This document shows, piece by piece, positions 43,176 to 52,178 of a DNA stretch of 64,000 nucleotides; the stretch's first letter is position 1, and the number at the start of each line of letters is the position of its first letter. The notes under the pieces are model-generated. The model saw only the letters and a program-made list of their open reading frames with translations. It was not told where the DNA came from and did not search any database. The position numbers were made by a program, and so were the translations under genes. Source of the stretch: CBDAKK01 sp965196605 (GTDB lineage: Bacteria; Spirochaetota; Spirochaetia; WTKD01; G963693115); assembly GCA_965196605.1 (NCBI GenBank), contig CBDAKK010000002.1, positions 1 to 64,000 of the forward strand, given 5' to 3'.

Positions 43176-45239
43176 ATGAAGAGTACCCACAACATAGGAA
43201 TTATAGCGCACATAGATGCGGGAAAAACCACGACCACGGAACGCCTGTTATACATTACGGGACTTTCCCACAAACTGGGCGAAGTCGATAAAGGTACAGC
43301 CACCATGGACTGGATGGAACAAGAGCAAGAGCGCGGCATCACCATTTCATCTTCAGCAACCACCATTACGTGGAAAGAACACACCATAAATATAATAGAC
43401 ACGCCGGGGCATGTGGACTTTACCATTGAAGTGGAACGATCACTCAGGGTTCTCGATGGAGCCGTGGGAATTTTTTGTGCTGTAGGCGGCGTTGAACCGC
43501 AGTCTGAAACGGTGTGGAAGCAATCAAAACATTACAACGTTGGCAAAATAGCCTACGTAAACAAAATGGACAGAATGGGCGCAAATTTTGAAAAGACCAT
43601 TGCAGACATAGCACACAAATTGGAAGTCACGCCCCTGCCCCTTACCCTACCCATAGGCGCAGAAAAAACCTTTGAAGGAATTATAGACCTGCTGAGCATG
43701 AAGGAACTGCATTGGGACATTGAACAAGACGGCCTCACTTTTACAGAAAAACCCATTCGCAGCGACATGCTCTTAGCAGCAGCAGAAGCACGCGCGCGCA
43801 TACTGGACGCAGCCTCAGAGTACTCAGACAGCATTGCTGAAAAATACCTTGCCGATGAGCCCATTACTCATGAAGCCCTGCTCACCGCCATAAAACAAGG
43901 CGTACTCAATCACAGCATACTGCCAGTATTTTGCGGGGCAAGCTTGAAAAACATAGGCATACAACCGCTATTAGACGGCATTGTAAGCCTGCTGCCACGC
44001 CCCGAGGACATGCCCCCACTTGTGGTGCACGACTTTGAAGACACCGACACAACCATGCCTTGGAAGCACCCAGACAAGGCCTTAGGGCTCGTTTTTAAGT
44101 CCATGGTCGACAAGCACTTTGGACTCATGCACTTTGTACGCGTGTACAGTGGCAGCATAAAAAGCGCATCAACCATTTTCAACATAAGCACTGGAGAAAG
44201 GGAACGCATAAACAGGGTCTTGAAAATGCATGCCAACAAATCCACCCAAGTAGAAGCACTCCATGCAGGCGAAATAGGCGTACTCATAGGACCAAAAAAC
44301 GTACGCACGGGACACACCATAGGGCAAGAACTCAAGCCTCGTGTGCTCTTAGAATACATACCCATACCAGAACCCGTCATTTCCGCAACAATGGAAGCGC
44401 ACAACATTTCCGACAGAGACGCACTCCTAGAGGTGCTCTCAAAATTAAGCGTGGAAGACCCAAGCCTACGCTACGGTGAAGACGAAAGCACCGGGCAAGT
44501 CATTATATCCGGCATGGGCGAACTACACCTTGAAGTCATGGCAACACGCATACAATCCGACTACGGCATTGAGTCACGCCTTGGACACCCACAGGTAAAA
44601 TACCGCGAGTCCGTAAGCACGACACACCGAGAAAGCTTTATGCTCTCTTCCATGCCGGGCGGCAAAAGCGACCATGCAGAACTACAAAAAGCACCCCTTA
44701 CCATAACGCTAGAAGTTGCACCGGGAGCAGAAAACACGGGCGTAGTATTCCACTCACAAGTAGCGGCTACCACAAAAGAAACAGCCAAACGCCTTGCGCT
44801 TTCTTTTATAGAAAAAGGCGCAACAGAAGCAGCACAATCTGGCATTGTGGAGGGCTTCCCCTGTGTTGACATGGAGGTGCGCCTTATAGACCTTGATTAC
44901 GACTTTAGCACTGCGCCCGTGCCAGACGAGCTTTTGTTTACCTACGCGACAGCGCGTGCCTTTCAACAAGCCGCGCAGGGTGCCACGCCCATAAAAATGG
45001 AACCAATGATGAAGCTTGTTATTACAAGCCCTCAAGAATGCGTAGGCGATGCGCTGAGCACCGTGACACAGCGCATGGGCATAGTGCACGAAGTAGTGGA
45101 AGAACAAACACAAAACGTCATTTACGCAGAAGCTGCCTTGCGCCAACTTTTTGGTTATGCAACAACCGTGCGGAGCGCAACACAAGGTAGGGCGTCCTTT
45201 AGTATGGAGTTTGCTTGTTACAAAGCCTTAAGCGCTTAA
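43176..45239 (+). CDS. fusA: Elongation factor G
   Basis: A 687-residue translation elongation factor G, the GTPase that drives ribosomal translocation. G1 is AHIDAGKTTTTERLLY (P-loop), G2 includes RGITISSSATT, G3 DTPGHVDFTIE, G4 NKMDRMGANF, and domains II-V follow with GMGELHLEV and the C-terminal GRASFSMEF. The length is normal. ATG 43176 is 11 bases after a TAGAAT -10-like hexamer; the region upstream is repeat-rich. It is monocistronic, with a small zinc-ribbon gene following 70 bases later. Several Treponema genomes carry more than one EF-G, so this could be a paralogue. Confidence 0.95.
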   Translation: MKSTHNIGIIAHIDAGKTTTTERLLYITGLSHKLGEVDKGTATMDWMEQEQERGITISSSATTITWKEHTINIIDTPGHVDFTIEVERSLRVLDGAVGIFCAVGGVEPQSETVWKQSKHYNVGKIAYVNKMDRMGANFEKTIADIAHKLEVTPLPLTLPIGAEKTFEGIIDLLSMKELHWDIEQDGLTFTEKPIRSDMLLAAAEARARILDAASEYSDSIAEKYLADEPITHEALLTAIKQGVLNHSILPVFCGASLKNIGIQPLLDGIVSLLPRPEDMPPLVVHDFEDTDTTMPWKHPDKALGLVFKSMVDKHFGLMHFVRVYSGSIKSASTIFNISTGERERINRVLKMHANKSTQVEALHAGEIGVLIGPKNVRTGHTIGQELKPRVLLEYIPIPEPVISATMEAHNISDRDALLEVLSKLSVEDPSLRYGEDESTGQVIISGMGELHLEVMATRIQSDYGIESRLGHPQVKYRESVSTTHRESFMLSSMPGGKSDHAELQKAPLTITLEVAPGAENTGVVFHSQVAATTKETAKRLALSFIEKGATEAAQSGIVEGFPCVDMEVRLIDLDYDFSTAPVPDELLFTYATARAFQQAAQGATPIKMEPMMKLVITSPQECVGDALSTVTQRMGIVHEVVEEQTQNVIYAEAALRQLFGYATTVRSATQGRASFSMEFACYKALSA

Positions 45240-45309
45240 TAAGTACCTATGCCGTTAGGCTAGACGTACACAAAGTATCAGCCTTGCGGATAATGATATA
45301 CTAAATTAT

Positions 45310-45489
45310 ATGCTAGAAATGAAGCTAGAATGCGCGCATTGTAAAAAGCAATTACCACACACATCAACAGAAGCTATGATTTGTTCCTTTGAGTGTACGT
45401 ATTGCGCGACTTGTGCTCTTGAAGTTTTTAAAAACGTATGCCCTAATTGTCAGGGTACATTTGAGAAACGCCCTACGCGCAAATGTTAA
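45310..45489 (+). CDS. DUF1272 family zinc-ribbon protein
   Basis: A 59-residue protein (MLEMKLECAHCKKQLPHTS, then EAMICSFECTYCATCALEVF and VCPNCQGTFEKRPTR) with four C-x-x-C pairs, closely matching DUF1272, a small family of presumed zinc-binding proteins of unknown role. The length (about 60) is typical for the family. TATACT lies 7 nt before the ATG with no ribosome binding site, suggesting a leaderless message. Too short to stand out by length, but the cysteine pattern is convincing. Confidence 0.85.
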   Translation: MLEMKLECAHCKKQLPHTSTEAMICSFECTYCATCALEVFKNVCPNCQGTFEKRPTRKC

Positions 45490-45620
45490 AATATAAACGT
45501 CAAATATTCGCTTTCACCAGAGTTGGACTTGTTTAGATACAAAGTTTTGCTTATTTATTAAATTTTGCGTATAACTCGATAATTTATCTATTGTAGAATT
45601 ACAATTTAAAAGATTGAAAA
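45490..45620. other. AT-rich intergenic stretch
   Basis: I see no gene or clear structure in this part of the gap between the DUF1272 gene and the 23-bp repeat array. Confidence 0.4.
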
Positions 45621-45846
45621 CGCCTCACTCAAGGGTTTCGCTAGGAGCCACTTGCGGGGTTCATGCGTGTAACTTACGGAGTTCGCTACGTGTCACTTGC
45701 GAGCTTCACTAGGAGCCACTTAGGTAGTTCTGTACGTGTCACTTGCGGAGTTCGCACGTGTCGCTCAAGGGAGTCGCTAGGAGTCGCTTACGGAGTTCGC
45801 TGCATGCCGCTTGCGGAGTTCGCTGTGTGTCACCTACGGGGTACGT
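45621..45846. repeat. Degenerate 23-bp tandem repeat (about 10 units)
   Basis: About ten units of a 22-23-bp motif run head to tail, with consensus near GTCACTTGCGGAGTTCGCTACGT. Alternate units often end in CTAGGA or ACGT, suggesting a 46-bp higher-order unit. Peptides from any frame are low complexity. The array lies next to an AT-rich restriction-modification pair. Confidence 0.75.
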
Positions 45847-45951
45847 ATATATCTTTCAAGAGACATGCTAGGCGTCAATATTTTGTGGAAAGGGGACTAT
45901 AGACATAGTAATACACATATATAATTCAACAAATCTTTACATAAATTTACT

Positions 45952-46524
45952 CTAATCTGAAAACAACACCCCTTCTATTGGAAGTATTCTTTTTGCAACT
46001 TCAAACTTTCTACCTTTTATTTGCTTCAAAAAAGAATTATACGTATCATCCTTAGCAATTATACAATCATCTAGTCCGGAAATATCCCCATTGCTTATTT
46101 TTTCCCTTATTTTATAGGCTTCATCAGAAAGCGTTATAAGATACGTTTGTGCTCGTCTGTATACTTGACGCAGTGCCATACCCTCTAGATCTGCTTGTTT
46201 GTATCTTTCTCTTAATGAAGTCTTCATTGTTAAGACGATTGGTTGGTTTCTATGATAGAGAATAATATCAAATTCAGCGTTAGGTACTCGTTCAAAAATA
46301 GCTTGATAGTAGAAATGGCTTATCCCTTCTTGAGCAAGCGTTTCGCATATAAGATATTCAAATATACGACCATTAATGCTTGGATTACTTTTATGTTCAA
46401 GTTTATATTTTGAATAAGCATTCTTTACAAATAAACTTGCTTGCTCATATTTTAAATCTTGCAACAACCGCTTGTATAAGTCGCCACTTTCTCCGTTTGT
46501 GATGCTTTCAATGTTACTTTGCAT
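45952..46524 (-). CDS. Probable type II restriction endonuclease
   Basis: A 190-residue protein with a plausible PD-(D/E)xK core. E57/E61 stand in FEYLICETLA, followed by AEFDIILYHRNQPIVLTMKTSL with D86 and K101 (T-M-K instead of E-x-K). No similarity to a named restriction enzyme is claimed. Its 5' end overlaps the 3' end of the adjacent methyltransferase by 73 bases, the common arrangement of restriction-modification pairs. The DNA is more AT-rich than the flanks, suggesting horizontal acquisition. Confidence 0.6.
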   Translation of the reverse strand: MQSNIESITNGESGDLYKRLLQDLKYEQASLFVKNAYSKYKLEHKSNPSINGRIFEYLICETLAQEGISHFYYQAIFERVPNAEFDIILYHRNQPIVLTMKTSLRERYKQADLEGMALRQVYRRAQTYLITLSDEAYKIREKISNGDISGLDDCIIAKDDTYNSFLKQIKGRKFEVAKRILPIEGVLFSD

Positions 46525-47303
46525 TCTTTTTCTATTCTCTTTACGCTTAAATCACAATATCTTTCTTCTAATTCTAACCCTATTGCCCTTCTTCCATTTT
46601 CTATAGCCTCTATTATAGTTGTTCCGCTACCGACAAATGGGTCTAAAACAGTATCTTCTAAAAATGAAAATAACTTTATACAACGTTTTGGCAGCTCTCT
46701 TGGGAATGGAGCCTCATGTCCTATGCGCTTTGCACTCTCCCCATTGAAATTCCACCTTCCTCCCACCCAATCCTTAAATTCATCACCAGTTATATCGTTT
46801 ATACCTTGATTTTTCCTTTTCCATTCATTCTTATATAACACTATGATAGTTTCAATTGGTGCTATAATGTGTGGAGCACTTGCAGATTTCCAACTCCCCC
46901 AAGCAGTACGCTTAGATATATTACCCTCATTCCATATTATTGTTGCGTGGTATTGCCAACCACAAGCCATAGCTATCTGCGTTACATCAGACGATAGAGG
47001 TCTTTTCCCATATTTATTTTTGTCTAAGGACACATTTATGCATATTCTACCCGTATCACGTGTCCAATAGTAACAATTGCTAACCCACTTTTTTGTAAAT
47101 TCCAAATAATCTTTATAATCAAGCGCATCTGATTCGGGAGTTCCATCATAAGTCTTGCCTAAATTATAAGGGGGAGATGTTATTATTAGGTCAACTGAAT
47201 CTTTTTTCAATGAGGACTTATTACAAGCATCGGCATTTAATAATACACAATCAGACTTTTGTCTCAAAATAATATTATTTTCTTCTGTTGCTTGTGTTCC
47301 CAT
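46452..47303 (-). CDS. Type II DNA methyltransferase, class beta
   Basis: A 283-residue N6-adenine or N4-cytosine methyltransferase with motif order IV then I. TSPPYNLGKTYDG (residues 42-46 for TSPPY) comes first and VLDPFVGSGTT (221-229) comes late, defining class beta. The middle carries the target-recognition region (GSWKSASAPHIIAP). It protects the site cut by the adjacent endonuclease, with which it overlaps. TATAAT lies 8 nt before ATG 47303 and there is no ribosome binding site. The base composition is AT-rich. Confidence 0.88.
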   Translation of the reverse strand: MGTQATEENNIILRQKSDCVLLNADACNKSSLKKDSVDLIITSPPYNLGKTYDGTPESDALDYKDYLEFTKKWVSNCYYWTRDTGRICINVSLDKNKYGKRPLSSDVTQIAMACGWQYHATIIWNEGNISKRTAWGSWKSASAPHIIAPIETIIVLYKNEWKRKNQGINDITGDEFKDWVGGRWNFNGESAKRIGHEAPFPRELPKRCIKLFSFLEDTVLDPFVGSGTTIIEAIENGRRAIGLELEERYCDLSVKRIEKECKVTLKASQTEKVATYTSGCCKI

Positions 47304-47382
47304 ACACTCACATTATATAGCACATGCCTTGCTCTATATTTCCAGCATTGGCTACTGTGTATATCGTCTCTTGTGGAAAGAC

Positions 47383-47985
47383 TTATAAATCCGTGAGGGG
47401 GTACAACATGCGCCGCCACACCGTAGTAGCAAGTTCCTTGCCCGCAAGGAGTTCAACCAATCTTTTAGCAAACAACGGCGCCGTTGCAACGCCTTGGCTG
47501 GTAATGATGTTAGCGTCTTCCACAAGCGCTTGGTCAATAAAAGTTGCGTCAACCACCTCGTTTTTTGCAGAAGGGTAACACGTAAACTTTTTGCCCCTTA
47601 AAATGCCTAAGGGGGCAAGTACCTTGGCGGGCGCGGCACAAATAGCTGCGAGTGTACGCTTATGCTCATGGTGTTGTACAAGCAAGGTTTGCAAGAGTAC
47701 GCTTTGTGCAAGGTTTGCGGCGCCGGGCATGCCACCAGGCAGCACTATAATGCTGTGCTCTTCTTCTGCTATTGTTCCCGCAACATCAGATAAGGCACAA
47801 TCAGCGTGCACCACTATGCCGTGCGCACCCTCGACCGCTAGGCCCTGCGAGTCTTCAACCGCGACAGTGCTAACGGCAACCTGTGCTCTGCGCAAAAAGT
47901 CGACTGGCATTAATGCCTCTATTTCTTCAAAGCCTCTGCTCAACATAACATAGGCCTGCCCTTGTGTTTTTATGTTCTCTTCCAT
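47383..47985 (-). CDS. DJ-1/PfpI family protein
   Basis: A 200-residue protein of the DJ-1/PfpI superfamily, which includes deglycase/chaperone-like and protease-like members. Visible are the Rossmann-like start QAYVMLSRGFEEIEALMPVDFLRRA, GIVVHADCALSDV, IIVLPGGMPGAANL with the early nucleophile-elbow Glu (FEEIE), and the active-site Cys in LAAICAAPAKVL. Start ATG 47985 is taken because TATACT precedes it by 7 nt; the longer frame to 48021 runs into the promoter region. Function within this cell is unknown. Confidence 0.8.
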   Translation of the reverse strand: MEENIKTQGQAYVMLSRGFEEIEALMPVDFLRRAQVAVSTVAVEDSQGLAVEGAHGIVVHADCALSDVAGTIAEEEHSIIVLPGGMPGAANLAQSVLLQTLLVQHHEHKRTLAAICAAPAKVLAPLGILRGKKFTCYPSAKNEVVDATFIDQALVEDANIITSQGVATAPLFAKRLVELLAGKELATTVWRRMLYPLTDL

Positions 47986-48092
47986 GCCTTTCAGTATACT
48001 CGGCTTTAGGTACCATAGCACGTCAATTACAAGGAGGCATTTAGTGCCATGCGCTATAATACAGACAGGTTATGTGCGCGCATAAGGAGACC

Positions 48093-49478
48093 ATGCATTT
48101 TTTAGGTTTAGACATTGGCACTACCACAATTGCTGCGTGCCTGTGCGATGAAAGCATGCATGTTGTTCACTGTGCACGGCAAGCGCATAATGCGACGCTT
48201 GTGGGGCAAGACTTTGAGGCGCTACAAGACACAAGTATACTATGGCGTGTTGTGTCTCAACTGCTTGAAGCATTGCCCACAAACATACGTATTGATGGCA
48301 TTGGCATTGCAAACCAAATGCACGGCATAGTCTACGTTACAGAAGACGGGAGCGCTTTAAGTCCGCTTTACACGTGGCAAGATGCGCGCGGTGCGCAGGC
48401 GTATTGTGGAACAACGTATACACAACACGTAGCAGAGGTTTGCGGACACCACGTGCCCTCTGGTTACGGGCTTATGACGCACTACTATAACGTAGTCAAT
48501 GGCAATGTGCCAAAAAACACGCAGCGCATACTCGACATAGGAAACTTTATAGCAAGCAAAATGTCGGGGGTCATTCCAGCAACCTTGCACCCCAGTCAAG
48601 CGCATGCCTTTGGTTTTTACCACGCCAGCACGCAGTCCTTTGACACACACGCGCTAGAAACACTGGGCATAGACAGCGCCTTGTTGCCCAAGGTAACAGA
48701 AACATGCACACCTCTTGGATATAGAAACACCATACCAATATACGAGCCCTTGGGAGATAATCAAGCGGGGTTTTTGGGTGCCACTGCGGGTGATGAAGAA
48801 GCGGTGCTGGTGAACATTGGCACCTCGGGACAGGTATCGTTTATAGAGCATGCTGTAGAAACACGCAGCAAAGACGCGGACAAAGAGACCTGCGCAGTGC
48901 TTCTCTCGGGTTGGGAACGCAGGCCTTTTGTAGGGGGAAAGCAGCTCTATGTAGCTAGTAGCTTGTGCGCGGGTAAGAGCATAGCCTTGTGGGTTGACTT
49001 TGTAGCAGAGTTAGTGCAGCGCTTTTGTGGCAAAGAAGGCAAGAGCAATGATGACGCACTGCGCACGCGTATTTACCATGCATTGAAGGCGCTTTCATAT
49101 GAGGAGTGTGACTTGCAGTTTAATACGCAGTTTTACGGTTCACGCACCAAGCCTCATGCTAAGGCTTCATTGGAGAATATCTGTGAACACAACTTTTCTT
49201 TTAGGCACATAAGCATTGCGTTGATGCAAGGTATTGCAGACGAACTTTATGAGTTTTGGAAGGCTCTCTCAGAAGATGTGCGAAAAAAGAAGCGGCGTTT
49301 GTGCCTTACTGGGGGTGCTTTTGCCATACCCGCAGTGCAAGAAATCTTTACAAAACGCTTTGCGCTTGAGCGTACTTCGCTGCTTTCGCATGAAGCGCAA
49401 GGAGAGGATGCTTGTGTTGGTGCGGCGCGTTGGGCCTGTAGTGCGCAGGCTGCTGGTCATGAGCGCAGCAGGGCGTAA
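48093..49478 (+). CDS. FGGY carbohydrate kinase, sedoheptulokinase-like
   Basis: A protein of about 461 residues (ATG 48093; AAGGAG upstream) of the FGGY sugar-kinase family. The ATP site starts LGLDIGTTTIAACL, then GIGIANQMHGIVYV, TWQDARGAQAY, VLVNIGTSGQVSF and a C-terminal GGAFAIPAVQEIF. The pattern TWQDARG plus NIGTS is closer to sedoheptulokinase than to xylulokinase, but a pentulose substrate is possible. It converges with a D-lyxose isomerase, overlapping its 3' end by 22 bases. Together they suggest pentose or heptulose phosphorylation feeding the pentose phosphate pathway. Confidence 0.75.
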   Translation: MHFLGLDIGTTTIAACLCDESMHVVHCARQAHNATLVGQDFEALQDTSILWRVVSQLLEALPTNIRIDGIGIANQMHGIVYVTEDGSALSPLYTWQDARGAQAYCGTTYTQHVAEVCGHHVPSGYGLMTHYYNVVNGNVPKNTQRILDIGNFIASKMSGVIPATLHPSQAHAFGFYHASTQSFDTHALETLGIDSALLPKVTETCTPLGYRNTIPIYEPLGDNQAGFLGATAGDEEAVLVNIGTSGQVSFIEHAVETRSKDADKETCAVLLSGWERRPFVGGKQLYVASSLCAGKSIALWVDFVAELVQRFCGKEGKSNDDALRTRIYHALKALSYEECDLQFNTQFYGSRTKPHAKASLENICEHNFSFRHISIALMQGIADELYEFWKALSEDVRKKKRRLCLTGGAFAIPAVQEIFTKRFALERTSLLSHEAQGEDACVGAARWACSAQAAGHERSRA

Positions 49479-50125
49479 TCATTTACCAAGGGGTAGTGTA
49501 TTGCTTCGTCTTCCTCAATTTTTGGGAAGCGTGCCACAGCTTCTAAAAAGAAATTGTCGTTGTTGTCATCGCTCACGGTGCTTACTTCGCCAATGAGCAC
49601 TGGTGCTTCCAAGGGGTAAAAGCTGTGGTAGCACTGCGGCTCAATGGTTATGCTTTGACCATTGTGTAAAACAATTTCCTCCTGCGCTTGTACCGTGCGC
49701 CGTATTCCGTCTATAAAAACATCAAGCTTGTCTTCTGAAAGTGTATGCGAAGATGTAGCTGTGGCAAAGCGGAATGCGAGTGCGCCTCCGCTGCGATTGA
49801 TGATGTCTTCTACTTTGCGTTTGTGGAAATGATAGGGGCAGACTTGCCCGGGCTTCATGACAATGATCTTTTCACAGTAGGGGTGGAATGCATCGCCGAC
49901 TATGCCATTTCTTATGGTAAATAAGGTCAAGCCTTGTGTAGCAAAATCTCCCCCGCTGTCGGTTACATCCCATCCAAGGCTCGCATCAAAAATGTACGCG
50001 CACTCTTGAGCCTGTTGCTTCCATGCGTCAAAGCTCCAGTATGCCCACTCGGGTAGTTTGAAGTGATGCACTTCTAAAAACTCTATGGTCTCCTTTATTA
50101 CACTGTTACAAAAACTTCGTTTCAT
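49457..50125 (-). CDS. D-lyxose isomerase
   Basis: A 222-residue cupin-type D-lyxose ketol-isomerase, interconverting D-lyxose and D-xylulose. Family features are MKRSFCNSVIKETIEFLE, LGWDVTDSGGDFATQGLTLFTIRNG, the metal site YHFHKRKVEDIINRSGG (two His, Glu) and IEPQCYHSFYP (second His). It fits the xylose/xylulose theme of the window. It is on the minus strand, downstream of miaA and rpoZ but about 126 bases after miaA, so it may be transcribed separately or with them. Confidence 0.9.
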   Translation of the reverse strand: MKRSFCNSVIKETIEFLEVHHFKLPEWAYWSFDAWKQQAQECAYIFDASLGWDVTDSGGDFATQGLTLFTIRNGIVGDAFHPYCEKIIVMKPGQVCPYHFHKRKVEDIINRSGGALAFRFATATSSHTLSEDKLDVFIDGIRRTVQAQEEIVLHNGQSITIEPQCYHSFYPLEAPVLIGEVSTVSDDNNDNFFLEAVARFPKIEEDEAIHYPLVNDYALLRS

Positions 50126-50251
50126 GCTACCTCCTATAAAAGCTTATGGAATACTTCACATGGTAGTGTTCTACAAAAAGCCATGTCAAGAATGCGCATG
50201 CCCCTTGAATCCACTCGGTATACGTTTAGATTATGCAGCGTGTATAGACGC

Positions 50252-51208
50252 TTATGTGAGGGTAATCCACTGCACCGTTTGAAAGCGCTTAAAGAAGGTG
50301 GTTTGCCGCTTTGCATAGTGCCGCGTGTTGCATAGTATGCGTGGGCGTAAGGTTTCTTGCCACAGCGTGTGTGGTAGTTCACTGGTGCCCGCGTCCCATA
50401 GTTTTGTAACTTCGCAGTTTTGCAAAAACTCTTGTACGCCTATGGTGCGCGCCGCATTGTGAGAAAGTCGTAGGCCTTGTTGATAGAGGGCGTAGACTTC
50501 GCTTGTGAGCCCGCGCGCGTACATGGCGTCTATGCGCTGCGCAATGCGTTCGTTGAGTGCTTGCCTTTCTCGCATAAGCCCCAATGCTACATAGGCCTTG
50601 TTTGTCATGTGCTTATTTGGTTTAAATTCTGCAAGTTTTTTGCCTGTTGTTTCAATTATTTCCAACGCGCGTACAATGCGTAGCTTGTCTGTCGCAGCAA
50701 TGCTTTGCGCATATTCTGGATCAAGGGCGTATAAGCGCGCGTACAAGTTTGCAAGTCCTTGCGTATCAGCTTGTGCAAGTAAATCTGCACGGAGCGCGGC
50801 ATGCGACGGCGGAGTTTGGGGCAAGCCACAGCAGAGGTGGTAGAGGTAATAGGCTGTTCCACCGCTTACAATGGGAATCTTTCCACGACTGCGAATCTCG
50901 GCAATGCAGTTGCGAGCAGCCTTTACAAAGGTGGCAACCGTATAGGGCTGGGCAAAATGCAGCATGTCTATGAGATGGTGGGGAATGCGCGCGCGCATGT
51001 GGACACTAGGATATGCGGTACTAATTTCAAAGCCGCGGTAGACTTGCCGAGAGTCGGCGGATACAAGTTCTATGGGTTGGTCATGAAGTGTTTCGAGTAG
51101 CGCGGTTTTGCCTACGGCAGTTGGACCAAAGAGCAAAACCGCCTCAACATGCGGCGCCCTAGCTGCTTGTAATAAGGCTTGCGCCGCGCATCGAAAAGCA
51201 TTACGCAT
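50252..51208 (-). CDS. miaA: tRNA dimethylallyltransferase
   Basis: A 318-residue MiaA, which adds a dimethylallyl group to A37 of tRNAs reading UNN codons. It has the P-loop LLFGPTAVGKTALLE, the conserved SADSRQVYRG, the HHLID and GGTAYYLYHLCCG blocks and a basic C-terminal half with RNARTIGVQE-like sequence. The length is normal. It follows rpoZ by 59 bases on the minus strand and likely shares its transcript. Confidence 0.93.
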   Translation of the reverse strand: MRNAFRCAAQALLQAARAPHVEAVLLFGPTAVGKTALLETLHDQPIELVSADSRQVYRGFEISTAYPSVHMRARIPHHLIDMLHFAQPYTVATFVKAARNCIAEIRSRGKIPIVSGGTAYYLYHLCCGLPQTPPSHAALRADLLAQADTQGLANLYARLYALDPEYAQSIAATDKLRIVRALEIIETTGKKLAEFKPNKHMTNKAYVALGLMRERQALNERIAQRIDAMYARGLTSEVYALYQQGLRLSHNAARTIGVQEFLQNCEVTKLWDAGTSELPHTLWQETLRPRILCNTRHYAKRQTTFFKRFQTVQWITLT

Positions 51209-51267
51209 GCCTTATGTGGTTATGCTACGGTTTCGCGCGCCTTACGTACTAGGCACACGCGCACAGG

Positions 51268-51516
51268 TTATGAGCGCTCGTCAAATTGATACGCAACTTT
51301 ATCCGAGAATATCTCTCGAAATGCTATAACCGATGCTTTTTCATCACCAAATTGGTCGTGCTTGGTTTGCACCTTGGTAACAGTACGATCTTCTAAGGTT
51401 GTTGGATGAAACGCGGCGCGAATATCTGTAATTTGTTGTGAGCGTTTCACTACAACTGCGACAAGGTCATAAACGTCGCCCTTATATCGAACTAAATCTT
51501 TTAACGGCATGGCCAT
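51268..51516 (-). CDS. rpoZ: RNA polymerase omega subunit, spirochaete type
   Basis: An 82-residue omega subunit. It opens MPLKDLVRYKGDVYDLVAVVVKRSQQITDI and ends AFREIFSDKVAYQFDE, the compact form seen in treponemes. It stabilises the beta' subunit of RNA polymerase. ATG codons occur at 51516 and 51510; GGAG lies upstream of both. It is the first gene of a minus-strand group with miaA. Recognition rests on the motif A-(V/I)-V-V-K-R and the C-terminal DKV. Confidence 0.75.
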   Translation of the reverse strand: MAMPLKDLVRYKGDVYDLVAVVVKRSQQITDIRAAFHPTTLEDRTVTKVQTKHDQFGDEKASVIAFREIFSDKVAYQFDERS

Positions 51517-51599
51517 AGGTTAGTACTCCTTAAATATAGTGGTTATAAATTATGGAATTTATATTTTCTCACATGCCTCAAACATTGTCAAGGATGCAC

Positions 51600-52130
51600 A
51601 TTTTTATGATGTGGGGGAGTTGCCCTCCACACCCCGCTTGGGGTAAGACGCGGTATTTGCATAAGCGCTTTGCGGGGGCTTGCCCCCGCACCCCCGTTGG
51701 GTAAGACGCGGTACTGCGCTTACGCGCGGGCATCTGTGTTGTAGCTGACGCTATTTGCTATGAACTTTTTTTGTGGTCAAGCAGCCACGCCTGCTATGAC
51801 ATACGCTCAGATGACTGTTCTTTTTCTTTTCTTTTTTTGGCACGAAAAAAAGAAAAGAAAAAGAACCAAAAAGAAAAGAAAAAAGCATGCTGTGTGCTAA
51901 AGCAGTAATAACATAGATACTATACACAAGTATGAAAATTGTATTGAAGCCTCCTGTGTGCTAAAGCAGTAATGATATAGATACTATGCGCAAATATCAA
52001 GATTGTATCGAAATAAGTTTGTGTAAGTGCGCTTTGCGGAGGCAAGCCCCCGCACCCCCGTTGGGTAAAACGCGCTATTTGCATGAGCGCTTTGTGGGGG
52101 CATGCCCCACAAAGGCAATCTTGCCCTATA
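51600..52130. repeat. Dispersed repeat cluster D
   Basis: No gene is seen between rpoZ and the Bdr-like gene. The region contains GGGGGCTTGCCCCCGCACCCCCGTTGGGTAAGACGC-type blocks (51680, 52040 and 52090 regions), hairpin D (51817-51866) and two copies of the TGTGTGCTAAAGCAGTAAT module (51889-51947, 51953-52030). The end shares ACAAAGGCAATC/TTTACTATTGC motifs with the fragment near 24.9 kb. Confidence 0.8.
51817..51866. repeat. Polypyrimidine/polypurine hairpin D
   Basis: A 22-bp perfect stem (51817-51838 with 51845-51866) with a 6-nt loop, followed by an A-rich run as in cluster B. Confidence 0.88.
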
Positions 52131-52178
52131 ATTTCTTTACTATTGCAGTATTAAATATAATCGATCTTGTAAAGTAGA

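Noticed and set aside
45621..45846. CRISPR-like short repeats
   Set aside because: Units are directly adjacent and degenerate, with no spacer sequences between them.
45663..45902. 79-residue open frame over the 23-bp repeat
   Set aside because: It has repeat-derived low-complexity sequence and lacks a ribosome binding site.
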